Positions 1 to 10,595 of a DNA stretch of 64,000 nt are shown here, piece by piece. The notes beneath the pieces were generated by a model that saw only the letters and a list, made by a program, of their open reading frames with translations, had not been told where the DNA came from and made no database searches. This stretch comes from Agaricus subrufescens (taxonomy: Eukaryota > Basidiomycota > Agaricomycetes > Agaricales > Agaricaceae): the NCBI GenBank assembly GCA_029945375.1, contig CM057064.1:1240001-1304000 (forward strand), written 5' to 3'. The position numbers and the translations under genes were made by a program. Positions within the stretch are counted from its first letter, which is position 1. Each line of letters begins with the position of its first letter.

Positions 1-797
1 ATGCTTGCTTGACCATCTCCTATAACCGTTCCTAGCATCGAGATCTTGGTTGCATTAAACTCGCACTTGGTTCGTTTGAAGCACAGGTTGTTTTCGTCCG
101 CTATTTTTAGGAATCGCAATGTCCGTTCTTCTAGTTCAGGAAGAGAGTCGGCAGGAATGGCGAAATCGTCAATGTAGTTGACCAGGGAACCGTCTTGGAT
201 CATTTCGCGGAATATGGTGGTCATCCACCGAGAGAAGGTTGCAGGAGAGTTGCACATTCCGAAAAACATCACCGTAGGTTCGAATAGTCCTCTGTTGGTT
301 AAGATTGCGCCTTTCCATTCGTCTCCTTCTTTAATCCTTACGTTGTTGTATCCCCAGATGATGTCGAGCTTGTTGAAGTATTTGGCGTGTTTAAGCTTTC
401 CGATGACTTCGCTAATGAGTGGTAGGGGGGTTTTATCTTTAATAGTAGCTTCGTTGAGCTTCCGATAGTCTTGACATAGCCGTAGAGATCCATCTTTTTT
501 AGGTACAAAGAAGCATGGTGCGGCGTAAGGGCTTTTGGATGGTCGGATCCGGTTAGAGGCCAGGTTTTCGTCCAGGAATTTGTTGAGCTCGATTTCTTCC
601 TTGGGGGTCATTTCGTAGACCTTTGCATCGATTTCGTTTGGGGCGTCCGGGAGTAGGTTGACCTTGTGGTCCCATTGGGTTCGTTTCGGTAGTTTGTCGA
701 AGTTCTTTTTGTTGAAGAGGTGGGTGTACGGTCTCATGTATTCGGGTAGGTCTAGGGGGTCGGTCGGGTCGGGTTCTTTTCTTCTTCGAAGTCTTCC
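1..797 (-). CDS. Ty3/gypsy pol fragment: reverse transcriptase (partial, cut by window edge)
   Basis: The minus strand reads without a stop from about 797 to the window start as a Ty3/gypsy reverse transcriptase. Recognisable stretches are FFVPKKDGSLRLCQDYRKLN, LPLISEVIGKL, FNKLDIIWGYNNVRIKEGDE, FGMCNSPATFSRWM and the catalytic box NYIDDF (YIDD form). The C-terminal RT, RNase H and integrase lie outside the window. The upstream protease frame ends in a stop at 752 and the RT frame is one base out of register with it, around the run of GAC/CCG repeats near 745-775, so pol appears to carry an indel there. Family assignment is from motifs seen; inactivity is inferred from the frame break. Confidence 0.85.
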
Positions 798-1438
798 CAT
801 TTGGTTTGGAGGCGTCGTAGGTGTTCCGGCAGTGAGAAGTTGGTGTGTCTGATTGAGCATTCGGGTGGGCATCTTGAGAAGGTTACAGTTCCTCGATTCC
901 AGTCGATTTCCGGGTTGTGTTTGGTTAACCAATCATGTCCAATGAAGATGTCCGCCGAGTCCAGTTCGGCTACGACCGCGTCGATAGTTTCTTGGTGTCC
1001 TTCTATGTTTAGATCCAGGTTGACGAATTTGGTGATGGGTTCTTTTCCGCTCGGGGTACCGTCGGCGTTGGTTGCCTGGATGGGATGGTCGAGTTTATGG
1101 GTGGGGATTTTCTGTTTATGGACGGTTCGTTTGTCGATACAAGTGTGGGTGCATCCAGAGTCAAGCATGGTTTTGGCTTGGAATGTTTCTCCATTGGGTT
1201 TGGTAATTTCCGGTTTGAGTATTAACTCCTGCACTCCTAGTCGTTTCTGAGGGCAAACATATCGATTTCTCATACGACTAGATACATTGGTTCGTGAGTT
1301 CGTGCCTACTCCGAACCTTTGGGAAAATCCTGTTGAGTTTCTTCGGCTGATCCTTCTTCTCCGGTGGTGATAGCGCGAATCTTGGTTTGTTTCTTGGGGC
1401 TTCGGCATACTTTGGCGATGTGGCCGGGTTTGCCACAA
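752..1438 (-). CDS. Ty3/gypsy aspartic protease region of pol
   Basis: This minus-strand reading frame encodes a retroviral-type aspartic protease with the active-site motif TMLDSGCTHTCID and a downstream ADIFIGHDWL segment typical of the second half of gypsy proteases. It overlaps the end of gag by about 130 nt in a frame that would be reached by a -1 shift, which suggests that pol is made by ribosomal frameshifting, although the slippery site was not pinned down. It then runs into a stop at 752 although RT should follow in frame, so a small indel separates protease from RT in this copy. It cleaves the Gag-Pol precursor inside virus-like particles. Confidence 0.75.
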   Translation of the reverse strand: MWQTRPHRQSMPKPQETNQDSRYHHRRRRISRRNSTGFSQRFGVGTNSRTNVSSRMRNRYVCPQKRLGVQELILKPEITKPNGETFQAKTMLDSGCTHTCIDKRTVHKQKIPTHKLDHPIQATNADGTPSGKEPITKFVNLDLNIEGHQETIDAVVAELDSADIFIGHDWLTKHNPEIDWNRGTVTFSRCPPECSIRHTNFSLPEHLRRLQTKWEDFEEEKNPTRPTP

Positions 1439-2433
1439 TTATAGCATTCGATGTTGGATCTTCCCGACCCTCCTCGGCATTCCTTCTTAATGTGTCCGAA
1501 CCTTCCGCATTTGAGGCACTTGGGTCTCCCGTTTGCATCCCATTCCAGTTTTCTGGCTCCTATTTCCATGGGTTGTCCACTTCCTCCATAAGTGACTCCT
1601 GTGGCGGTGCGATGATCGTTTCTTCGTTTTTCGGTAGATTCCCATCCCTTTCCGACAGATCCTATGGCAGCGATCCATCCTTTGAGAGTAGTGGGAATAG
1701 AGGACGGTGGGTATCCCAGTATGGTGTGAATGATGTCGGGTCTGGTATGGTTTTTTAAAAGATAAAGCGCGTGGTCCTCGCTGGTTCCAGATTGACTGAT
1801 GAGAGCGGTGAATTTGACCAGGAAGTCGTTGGTATGGGTGTTTCCTTGCTTGTACGTTTCGATCTTTTCTTTGGCGATCTCCTTTTCGTTTCCGGGTGAG
1901 AAAGCGTCTACTATCTCCTGAGAAAAAGTGTTCCAGTCTGCGGTGTCGTCGGATTTGATAACCTTGTCTTCCCAATGTTTAGCGAACCATCCCGGGATTT
2001 CTCCGCGGAGACGGTTAGTGGCGATGAGGATCTTGGAGTTCGAATCTTGATATTGGTGGAAAGTAAGGTATACTTCTATTCCTCTCCACCAGTCGTTGAA
2101 TTTCTTTCTGTCTCCCTCGAAGTACCCGGGGTCGATGAGGGCTTTGTGGTCGATCTTGGTTCTGGGTTCGGTGGTGCTGGTCGCCATTTCCTTAAGTTCG
2201 AGTTCTTCGAGTTCCTTAGCTAGTCGGTTGAATTCTTCGTCGAGTGGCGTGTTTGGCGCAACGGCTACTGGTTCTGGTCCTTCGTGTTCGTGTTCTTCTG
2301 GTTCCTCGTTTTCTGATGACTGGTCCTGTTCTTCCTCTTGTCTGAGGGGTTCAAATCTGTTTCCGGTTCGGTGCCCTTCGTAGAATAGGGTTTCAAAATC
2401 GATTCCTAGCTGGTCGGTGTCGTCCGTGCTCAT
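1306..2433 (-). CDS. Ty3/gypsy Gag with two CCHC zinc knuckles
   Basis: A 375-residue Gag. The N-terminal third is acidic and Glu-rich. The central capsid region reads GYFEGDRKKFNDWWRGIEVY and IPGWFAKHWEDKV, as in basidiomycete gypsy Gag. The C-terminus carries two CCHC knuckles, CLKCGRFGHIKKEC and CYNCGKPGHIAKVC, which bind the genomic RNA. The start methionine lies about 80 nt downstream of the 3' edge of an LTR (2514-2827), the normal leader position. The frame is uninterrupted, which fits a young insertion. A second, truncated copy of the same N-terminus lies at 2828-3232. Confidence 0.9.
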   Translation of the reverse strand: MSTDDTDQLGIDFETLFYEGHRTGNRFEPLRQEEEQDQSSENEEPEEHEHEGPEPVAVAPNTPLDEEFNRLAKELEELELKEMATSTTEPRTKIDHKALIDPGYFEGDRKKFNDWWRGIEVYLTFHQYQDSNSKILIATNRLRGEIPGWFAKHWEDKVIKSDDTADWNTFSQEIVDAFSPGNEKEIAKEKIETYKQGNTHTNDFLVKFTALISQSGTSEDHALYLLKNHTRPDIIHTILGYPPSSIPTTLKGWIAAIGSVGKGWESTEKRRNDHRTATGVTYGGSGQPMEIGARKLEWDANGRPKCLKCGRFGHIKKECRGGSGRSNIECYNCGKPGHIAKVCRSPKKQTKIRAITTGEEGSAEETQQDFPKGSE

Positions 2434-2513
2434 ATACTATTGAGCCTTCGTGGTTTCCTGCCTCAATGACTAGAGGTCTTCCTGCAAGGTGAGCTTTACG
2501 ACGCTTTACCAAA

Positions 2514-2827
2514 TGTTACGACCTTATAGCGATTAGCTCAGGTTGCAACTTAAGGCAAAGACTTGAGAGCGATAAGGGAATATAGCGAGTTGGTAAAGCG
2601 TAAGGAATACAGAGTATAACTACGCTACTTATAGAAGAGTCGACTACCTAATAATAGAAGGAGAAGTCGGGCTGAGTAAGTATACCCGAGGTGTCTGACT
2701 AACGGTGAGAGCATGGCTGAGTAAACATGGGAACATATAAGCAGATACGGTAATGGTAGCATATGGTTGTGGAGCGGTAACATATGGGCCTGGGTCAGGG
2801 GACCGATAACAGAAATAGATCGTAACA
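2514..2827 (-). mobile_element. LTR of gypsy element B (5' LTR, inner copy)
   Basis: A 314-bp LTR read on the minus strand, beginning TGTTACGATC and ending GGTCGTAACA, with terminal TG/CA. It is nearly identical (about five differences) to 3313-3627. On its 3' side, in element orientation, lie a short leader and gag (2433 down to 1306). On its 5' side it abuts gag sequence of another copy without any leader. Confidence 0.85.
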
Positions 2828-3232
2828 GATCTTGGAGTTCGAATCTTGATATTGGTGGAAGGTAAGGTATACTTCTATTCCTCTCCACCAGTCGTTGAAT
2901 TTCTTTCTGTCTCCCTCGAAATATCCGGGGTCGATGAGGGCTTTATGGTCGATCTTGGTTCTGGGTTCGGTGGTGCTGGTCGCCATTTCCTTAAGTTCGA
3001 GTTCTTCGAGTTCCTTAGCTAGTCGGTTGAGTTCTTCGTCGAGTGGCGTGTTTGGCGCTACGGCTACTGGTTCTGGTCCTTCGGGTTCGTGTTCTTCTGG
3101 TTCCTCGTTTTCTGATGACTGGTCCTGTTCTTCCTCTTGTCTGAGGGGTTCAAATCTGTTTCCGGTTCGGTGCCCTTCGTAGAATAGGGTTTCAAAATCG
3201 ATTCCTAGCTGGTCGGTGTCGTCCGTGCTCAT
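2828..3232 (-). pseudogene. 5' fragment of gypsy gag (element A), cut by a sister LTR
   Basis: The first 135 codons repeat the start of the gag at 2433 almost word for word (same start MSTDDTDQLGIDF, same acidic region, GYFEGDRKKFNDWW). The homology stops exactly where the LTR 2514-2827 begins, after NSKI. The sequence next to the LTR edge is gatcttgg, which in the intact gag is continuous with gatgag. This is the upstream part of a host element A interrupted by, or recombined with, element B. Confidence 0.85.
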
Positions 3233-3312
3233 ATACTATTGAGCCTTCGTGGTTTCCTGCCTCAATGACTAGAGGTCTTCCTGCAAGGTGAGCTTTACGA
3301 CGCTTTACCAAA

Positions 3313-3627
3313 TGTTACGACCTTATAGCGATTAGCTCAGGTTGCAACTTAAGGCAAAGACTTGAGAGCGATAAGGGAATATAGCGAGTTGGTAAAGCGT
3401 AAGGAAATACAGAGTATAACTACGCTACTTATAGAAGAGTCGACTACCTATTAATAGAAGGAGAAGTCGGGCTGAGTAAGTATACCCGAGGTGTCTGACT
3501 AACGGTGAGAGCATGGCTGAGTAAACATGGGAACATATACGCGGATACGGTAATGGTAGCATATGGTTGTGGAGCGGTAACATATGGGCCTGGGTCAGGG
3601 GACCGATAAAAGAAATAGATCGTAACA
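3313..3627 (-). mobile_element. 5' LTR of gypsy element A (outer copy)
   Basis: A 315-bp LTR, the sister of 2514-2827. It is followed, in element orientation, by the same 80-nt leader and the truncated gag. The leader directly after the LTR reads TTTGGTAAAGCG, so a primer site starting TGG is possible but was not matched to a tRNA. The outer flank starts ctttt at 3628. The matching target duplication would be outside the window. Confidence 0.85.
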
Positions 3628-3639
3628 CTTTTAACCTAA

Positions 3640-5000
3640 TAAATTAATATCAACAATCAAGGTTCAATTATTGAAGCTTAAGTGATGAACCAAAAAGAAG
3701 AAGCATGTTCATTAGCCTGGCAACATATTTCATCTTGAAATTCAGCTATTAATTCTTTTTCACCAAATTCAAGATTGGGTTCAACTCAAGATAAGCTCCC
3801 ATTCTTATCTGGAATATACTTGGCCATTCGTTGTTCAAATTTCTTTATACAAGGAAGAAATATATCTTCACAATATTTGACAACATCAGGACATTCATGC
3901 CTATCCATATAAACTCTTTTTTGAAGTTGAGTTTTTCTCCAACCCAACTTGATTAACCACTGTTGTGCTGTTTGTTCACAAGGAGGTTTCACAAGAGTCA
4001 AATTGAGTGTGGGAAGAATTGTATCTCATAGTGCATGCTAAATCTTTATGGGAGTGACAGATCCTACTTACTGGTTTGTGAGCCATGATTGAACTGCTAT
4101 ACAGACTGACTCATCACATAATAATGAGTATATACCACTCATCTTGGCTTTTCCTCATTTTTCTTGAGGCAACTATTCATCAGTTTGATAGTATTGTGCA
4201 AGAGCATGAATACAATGTGCAAAATGAACACCAAGACTGTCATTTCTTTCATGCCAAGTGAGAGCTAATTCCAAACTTGCAGGAATTTGAGCCCATCCTC
4301 TCATTTGTAAAGTTGCAAAATTTCACAATAGCATAAGCTGGTTGATTTGCAACAATGCCAAAGTTTTGTGGTACTTCTTTAGGTCATCTTTTATCTGTTC
4401 TCACAACTCAACCCAACTCTGAACACCACTACTCACTTGTGGCATCAAACCTCTATCAATTTCATCTTCCCAACTTTCAAGTTCACAATCTGTTTCATCT
4501 CCACCTATTTCATCATCTGGCATTGTATCATCTCTATCAACCTCATTGGTTTGTATTATTTGACTTTCATCTGGCACCTCATCATCATCATGATTTTGGT
4601 CATCACTAGTGCTATATCTTCGCTTTCTAGGTTGATTTTTGTTTGTTTCAAGGGACACTCCAGTATCTGAGTCCCCATTGGTTTTTTGGCACAGAACACA
4701 AGAAATGTGCCATATTCTTAAGTTTGGCCTGTGAATATTGTCATCAAAGCTTGGGTGGCACCCAATCCTCATCTTGAGGATCATCTCTATTGTCTACAGC
4801 AGTCATCACCAGAACTGCCTGTAGGCCCTCTTGCTCCATTTCTTCCTTGTCATCAGGATTGTCATCATTATGACCAACATCATCTTCATCATCCCTGATT
4901 TCCCATTCACTCTTCACCAAATCCTTGTCAAACTTCTTCTGTGGGCCATCAACTTAGGATGACAACATGTCATCATTTCTTAGTTGGATCAGTTCTATTG
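3640..5000 (-). pseudogene. Decayed DDE-superfamily transposase
   Basis: Minus-strand fragments in order form a broken transposase. There is an acidic N-terminal tract around 4790-4960 (WEIRDDEDDVGHNDD, then DEDWVPPK), a middle stretch about 4200-4300, a helix-rich block WLIKLGWRKTQLQKRVYMD and HECPDVVKYCEDIFLP (3800-3950), and then ELIAEFQDEICCQANEH (about 3690-3760). The last resembles the FQDE-CFHANE box of fungal DDE transposases, where the D and E are catalytic. Several stops and at least two frame changes break it and the C-terminus is missing at the gypsy LTR. The family name is by motif recall only. The region is AT-rich with no other gene. Confidence 0.55.
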
Positions 5001-5766
5001 TGCTTGGCAACAGGCTTTGGCATGGTTTTGGTTGATTGTGAAGGCCAACCAGATTTTGTTTCAGCTTTTTTTTTGGTGGCATGTGAGTTTTACTGAGAGC
5101 TTAATTTTTCATGTCAAATTTTTGCAATTTAATTTCCCAGGCATCTGCTTGTTTGATCAGTATCAAATTTTGGCAGTGGAACCCTCTCTCAAAAAGGAGT
5201 CAATTGCGCATAGTTTCAAGAAAGTCCATCCAGAACTGCCCAAAGTGCCAATTTTTCAAGGGTTATTGGACAAAATGGCATTTTGTGGATGAATGGCTTG
5301 ATAGTTTTTGATAATTTTTGGCTGGTTAGAAAGCCCTTATTGAACTGAATTGTTTGTGCATACTTATGTAGAAATCTATAAACTTTCAAAAAAATTTGTC
5401 ATGTTTGTTTGTCCGCTACTGTATGAGTCCATCAAAATTCCTGGCATAGAGGCTGACTTCAATAACCAGGATCCTTCCTAGAAAGGCAAAAAAACAGAGG
5501 GCATCAGTGTTGAGGTGCTTTATGACAGAGCAAACTCCTGAGAACCTTCATCTAGACTCAGTGGGGCCCACTTTGACAAATCAACTAAACCTGGTAGGAA
5601 AAAGAAACCAAAATTGACATCCAAGGTAAATACTAGCAGAATAGGTAGAAGTCACTTCCCTCTATTCCAGAGGCAAAGGAGACCTGGAGGTGGTGGTCTG
5701 CCCAGTTCTAGTGACCCTAGTAGTAGTAAATATGATTCTCATAAATATCTGTCAAAGAAGAAACAA
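5001..5766. other. AT-rich stretch, no gene recognised
   Basis: Short frames only, no recognisable domain on either strand. A Gly/Ser/Arg-rich frame at about 5614-5850 (+) runs into the repeat that follows and is probably not a gene. The sequence lies between a decayed transposase and LTR-like repeats and is most simply old transposon DNA. Confidence 0.5.
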
Positions 5767-6410
5767 TTGATGTTGAAGAGACTAGATCAGTGTGAATGTA
5801 GAAAGATACTATTAAAAAATATAAAATTGAATATGAATACAACCCTTTGAAATACACCAAGTCTCAAGTGTGGTTTGTGGGGAGAATAAGTCAGAAAGAA
5901 AGTGAAAGTATGAGTCTTGATTAAGTATTAAATGAAAATAGGGATAGAATAGAAATGTGAAACAAGTCTCAACTGAATAGAGACCTCTTCTAGACCTATG
6001 CCATTTTGATTAGAACCTTCACAATGATATGGCCCCAGCTGTTTTATGCATGAAAATATACATTTAATGCAGCTAGGTATATGTATTAGGCCTGAGAATG
6101 AACAATTGGTCACCCTGTTAGAGATAAGATCAGTTGACGGTGAAGAGACTAGATTGGTGTAAATGCAGAAAATAAAATATAAAAATATAAAATATAAAAA
6201 TATAAAATTGAATGCGAATGCAATCCTTTGGATTACACCGAGTCTCAAGTGCAGTTCGTGGGGAGAATAAATCAGAAAGAAAGTGAAAGTAAGCATCTCA
6301 ATTAAGTATTAAATGAAAATAGGGGTAGAATAGAAATGTGAAACAAATCTCGACTGAATAGAGACCTCTTCCAGACCTATGCCATTTCAATTAGAACCTT
6401 CACAACGAGT
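5767..6410. repeat. Broken copies of an LTR-like repeat (modules B, C', B)
   Basis: Module B (starting gaagagactag, with AATAGAAATGTGAAACAA and GACCTCTTC inside) occurs at about 5773-6027 and again at about 6140-6408, both on plus. Between them, 6028-6130 is an inverted copy of the end module C (reads atggccccagctg from the left edge). The repeat reads TGTTGAAGAGAC at its start and GGCCATAACA at its end in the best-preserved copies, so it has LTR-like TG/CA ends. Confidence 0.65.
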
Positions 6411-7536
6411 GGCTAAGCTCGTGACAACTGTCCTCAATAGAATGGGTTAGACACCTATCTAGAAGGGGTAGTGAGTCCGCCCTAGTGATGCCTCAACAAA
6501 CTCAGAGAGCCTTGACCTGCCTTCATGCTTTGAGACAGACTGCAAGACAAGTTGAGCTAGCACCGAATGCTATTGCAATCTTATTAGACCAGTGAAGATA
6601 CTCTCTTGAGCAGAACACAAGACCTTCTGAGTTGAGAAAGAACTTAAGAAATGCTTAGAACACTGCGAAGTTTAACCAAACTCAATTTCACTCACACAGC
6701 GCTTGGGCAAAGATTCAATGCAAACCTCGTCCTGACTGGTGACTATATATGATACACCATAATAAAAAACTGAGACAAAATAAACAGTTATGAAACAAAT
6801 AACCAAGTCCATATCCAGCACTGAATGGGTATAGTCTCCTCAACTCATCTTTCCCCACCAATCAACAGTCTCGACTATTCAGTCTCCTCAACCAAACATT
6901 GCACTTGCCAAATCCCTTGCTCTTCATTGGCTAACAAGGTTCCAACCCTAGACCCTAGTCTAGGAACCCTCGAGACTCACCCCCCACTGATCAACCTGTT
7001 GATAAGATGTCCTCGATTAGACCAAATTTCTGTCTCACCTCCAGTTGCTTCAAGATTATCAGCATTGCTACCCAATCCTAAGTCTTGACTGATAATTCTG
7101 ACAGCCTCACTTCAATTCATTCAGTCTCAACATGTGCGAATCACCCATTTCCTAGCCTTTCCATATCAGGCAGGTAGTAGTTATAGATTCAGTCTAGCAT
7201 AAGGTCCACTAAAGAAACCACGCTCTGCTAAGTCCTCAAGCCATCCCATAGCCAGTCTCAATGATAATTCCCAATAAAGTCTCCCTAGACTCAGCCTTGA
7301 GACTTCTGTTTTAAAGTCCTCGAATGCGACTATATTTCCCCTAACAGTACAGTTTTCCTGCTAAGAATTGTGGATGCAATCTCGACTGATCCCTAGTTTG
7401 CCCTGTCTTCACACATGTCCTTGACCAACCTCATTACTAATGGGGTGATCAATTACTCTTTCTCGAGTCTAATACGTACACCTAGCCACATTAAACATAC
7501 ATTTTCACACGTAAAATGGCTGGGGCCGTAACAACG
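6409..7536 (+). repeat. LTR-like repeat, copy 1 (direct)
   Basis: Module A plus C: starts ggctaagctcgtgacaactg and ends ggggccgtaaca. With module B just upstream it makes a unit of about 1.4 kb with TG/CA ends. No coding capacity was found. It is matched in inverted orientation by 7545-9175 and in direct orientation by 9176-10290. Confidence 0.7.
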
Positions 7537-7544
7537 GCATGTGT

Positions 7545-9175
7545 GAAGACAGGTCAAACTAGGGATCAGTTGAGATTGCATCCATGATTCCTAACAGGAA
7601 AACTGTATTGTTAGGGGAAATATAATTGCATTCGAGGACTTTAAAACGGAAGTCTCAAGACTGAGTCTAGGGAAACTTTATTGGGAATTCTCATCAAGAC
7701 TGGCTTTGGGATGGCTCGAGGACTTAGCAGAGTGCAGTTCCTTTAGTGGACCTTGTGCTAGACTGAATCTATAGCTACTATATGCCTAATAGGGAAGGGC
7801 TAGGAAATAAGTGAACTGCACATGTCAAGACTGAATAAATCTGAAGTGAGACTGTTGGAATTGTCAGTCAAGACTCTGGATCAGGCAGCAATAGTGATAA
7901 TCTTGAAGCAACTAAAGGCAAGATAGAAGCTTAGTCTAATCAAGGACATCTTATCGATGGATTGATCAGTGGGGAATGAGTCTTGAGGGTTTCAAAACTA
8001 GGATCTAGGGTTGGAAACTTGTTAGCCAATGAGGAGTGGGAGATTAGACAAGTGCAATGTTCAGTTGAGGAGACTGAATAGTCAAGACTGTTGATTGGTG
8101 GAGAAAGAAGAGTCGAGGAGGCTATACCCATTCAGCACTGGATATGGACTTGGTGTTGATAAAGCAGTGCTGCTACCTGCAGCATGGAGACAGATAGACT
8201 CACATTGCTATGATTCCTAGGCAGTAGGAGGATTGCAGATAGAAGATAGAGGTTGTAAGAGCTTTGGTAAAGCTAGTAGAGTGAAGTGGAGAGGAAACTA
8301 AACTGATATTCTATGGAATACATGTAGGGTTTATATACTCAACAGAGAACCTCATAGTTGTAAAGGGTATTGTGAAACATACAAATAAAACAGGAGTCCG
8401 CAGAAGGAGTCTGCAGTAAACATGCATAAAACAATTGAAAAGGTGTGGCATAGTGCATAGTGCACAGAAGTTGCTCATACACATCATACCGAGTGTATAA
8501 CTCAAGGTATTTTGTCAACACTTGGTTACTTGTTTCATATTTGTTTAGTTTGTCTCAGTTTTTTATTGTGTATTGTATATAGTTGCCAGTCGAGGATGAG
8601 GTTTGGGATCAAATCTTTGCCCAAGTGCTGTGCAAGTGAAATTGAGTTTGGTTAAACTTCACAGTGTTCTAAGCATTTCTTAAGTTCTTTCTCAACTCAG
8701 AAGGTCTTGTGTTCTGCTTGAGAGAGTATCTTCACTGGTCTAATAGGATCACGATAGCATTTGGTGCTAGCTTGACTTGTCTTGCAGTCTGTCTCAAAAT
8801 GCAAAGGCAGGTCAAGGCTCTCTGAGTTTGTTGAGGCATCACTAGGGCAGACTCACTACCCCTCCTAGATAGGTGTCTAACCCATCCTATTGAGGACAGT
8901 TGTCACAAGCTTAGCCACTCATTGCAAAGGTTCTAATCAAAACTGCATAGGTCTGGAAGAGGTCTCTATTCAGTCAAGACTTGTTTCACATTTCTATTCT
9001 ACCCCTATTTTCATTTAATACTTAATCAAAACTCTTACTTTCACTTTCTTTCTGATTTATTCTCCCCACAAACTGCACTCAAGACTCGGTGTAATTCAAA
9101 GGGTTGCATTCACGTTCAATTTTATATTTTTATATTTTATTTTCCACATTCACACTGATCTAGTCTCTTCAACGA
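7545..9175 (-). repeat. LTR-like repeat, copy 2 (inverted), with nested solo LTR
   Basis: The reverse complement of copy 1 including module B (ctagtctcttcaac at its right edge). It lacks the terminal C module of about 110 bp and is lengthened by a 367-bp insertion at 8154-8520. Copies 1 and 2 together form a giant palindrome with arms of about 1.3 kb and almost no spacer. Confidence 0.7.
8154..8520 (-). mobile_element. Solo LTR with 5-bp target duplication CTTGG
   Basis: A 367-bp segment begins TGTTGATAAAGC and ends TTTTGTCAACA. It is flanked on both sides by CTTGG (8149-8153 and 8521-8525). Copy 1 of the host repeat has a single uninterrupted site here (accaagtccat on plus). A TATA-like TATATAAACCC lies on the minus strand near 8330-8340, which suggests minus orientation. 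No internal region is present, so this is a recombination remnant of an LTR retrotransposon family different from the others in the window. Confidence 0.85.
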
Positions 9176-10290
9176 TGAGGGGCTAAGCTCACAACAACTG
9201 TCCTCAATAGGATGGGTTAGACAACTATCTAGGAGGAATAGCAAGTCTGCCCTAGTGATGCCTCAACAAACTCAGAGAGCCTTGACCTGCCTTTGCACTT
9301 TGAGACAGACTGCAAGACAAGTCAAGCTAGCACTGAATGCTATTGTGATCCTATTAGACCAGTGAAGATACTCTCTCAAGCAGAACACAAGACTTTCCAA
9401 GTCAAGAAAGAACTTAAGAAATGCTTAGAACACTGCAAAGTTTAACCAAACTTGATTTCACTTGCACAGCACTTAGGCAAAGACTTGATCACAAACCTCA
9501 TCCTCAACTGGCAACTATATACAATACACAATAAAAAAACTGACACAAAATAAACAAATATAAAACAGATAACCAGGTCTGTATCCAGCACTGAATGGGT
9601 ATAGTCTCCTTGACTCATCTTTTCCCACCAATCAATGGTCTCAACTATTCAGTCCCCTTTACCAAACATTGCACTTGCCTAATCTCCCACTCTTCATTGG
9701 CTAACAAGGTTCCAACCCTAGACCCTAGTCTAGGAACCCTTGAGACTTCATCCCCCACTGATCAACCTGTCAATAAGATGTCCTCAATTAGACTAAGTTT
9801 CTATCTTGCCTTTAGTTGCTTTGAGATTATCACCATCACTGCCCAATCCAGAGTCTCAACTGATAATTCTGACAGTCTTGCTTCAGTTCATTCAGTCTCA
9901 ACATGTGTGGGTCATCTACTTCTGAGCCTTTCCCTATTAGGCAGGTAGTAGTTGTAGAGCCTGTCTAGCATAAAGTTCGCTGAAGGAACTGTGATCCACT
10001 AAGTCCTCAAGCCATCCCATAGCCAGTCTTTCCCAAATAAGTCTCCCTGGGTTGAGCCTTGAGACTTCCATTTTAAAGTCCTCAAACATGATTATATTTC
10101 CCCCAACAGTACAGTTTTCCTGTTAGGAATTGCAGATTCAATCTCAACTGATGCCCAGTTTACCCTGTTCCCACACATGTCCTCAACCAATTTTATTACT
10201 AACAGGGTGATTGATTACTCATTCTTGAGCCTAATACATACACCTAACCATCTTAAACATATATTTTCATGTGTAAAACAGCTGTGGCCA
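9176..10290 (+). repeat. LTR-like repeat, copy 3 (direct)
   Basis: Modules A and C again, from ggctaagctcacaacaactg to gtggccataaca, without module B. Compared with copy 1 most differences are C/T or G/A, and many remove CpG (for example cgtgacaactg versus cacaacaactg). No open reading frame of note. Confidence 0.7.
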
Positions 10291-10595
10291 TAACAATGGC
10301 CATTTGTCTACATCTACATTTTACCCCTAAGGTTAGCTGTACAGTTCTTCCCTTCAATCTATACAGTTTCTCTATGCTGTCTTTTGCTGAGTACTTATAC
10401 TTTCAGCCACCAGAAGTTTTCACCTCAGTGGTCAACCTTGACTCCATTGACACTGAGGTGAGCTTTCTCTTCAATACAATATTATATACCTATCCTGATT
10501 TGTAAATAGTTTATTGTCTTTCTCTTTAGGTGAATACATACAGAGTGGTCAACCTTGACTTTGTTGACACTGAGTTTATTGTCTTCTTCTCCTTT
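10291..10595 (+). repeat. Possible 3' part of another copia-type LTR
   Basis: This stretch contains CACCTCAGT...ACTGAGGTGAGC at about 10421-10465, then an intron-like stretch ending TCTCTTTAG, then a repeat of gtggtcaaccttgac...gttgacactgag at about 10539-10570, and ends with a pyrimidine-rich tract and CTTTACAG. The intact copia LTR at 11262 has the same arrangement with a different inner sequence, so this is probably a related LTR remnant. No gene. Confidence 0.4.

Noticed and set aside
801..1250. Open frame on plus over the gypsy protease
   Set aside because: Antisense shadow of the protease and gag overlap; no domain.
2096..2383. Ser-rich plus frame (SSSSSSLASRL), repeated at 2895
   Set aside because: Antisense of the acidic Glu-rich Gag N-terminus; the duplication follows from the duplicated gag.
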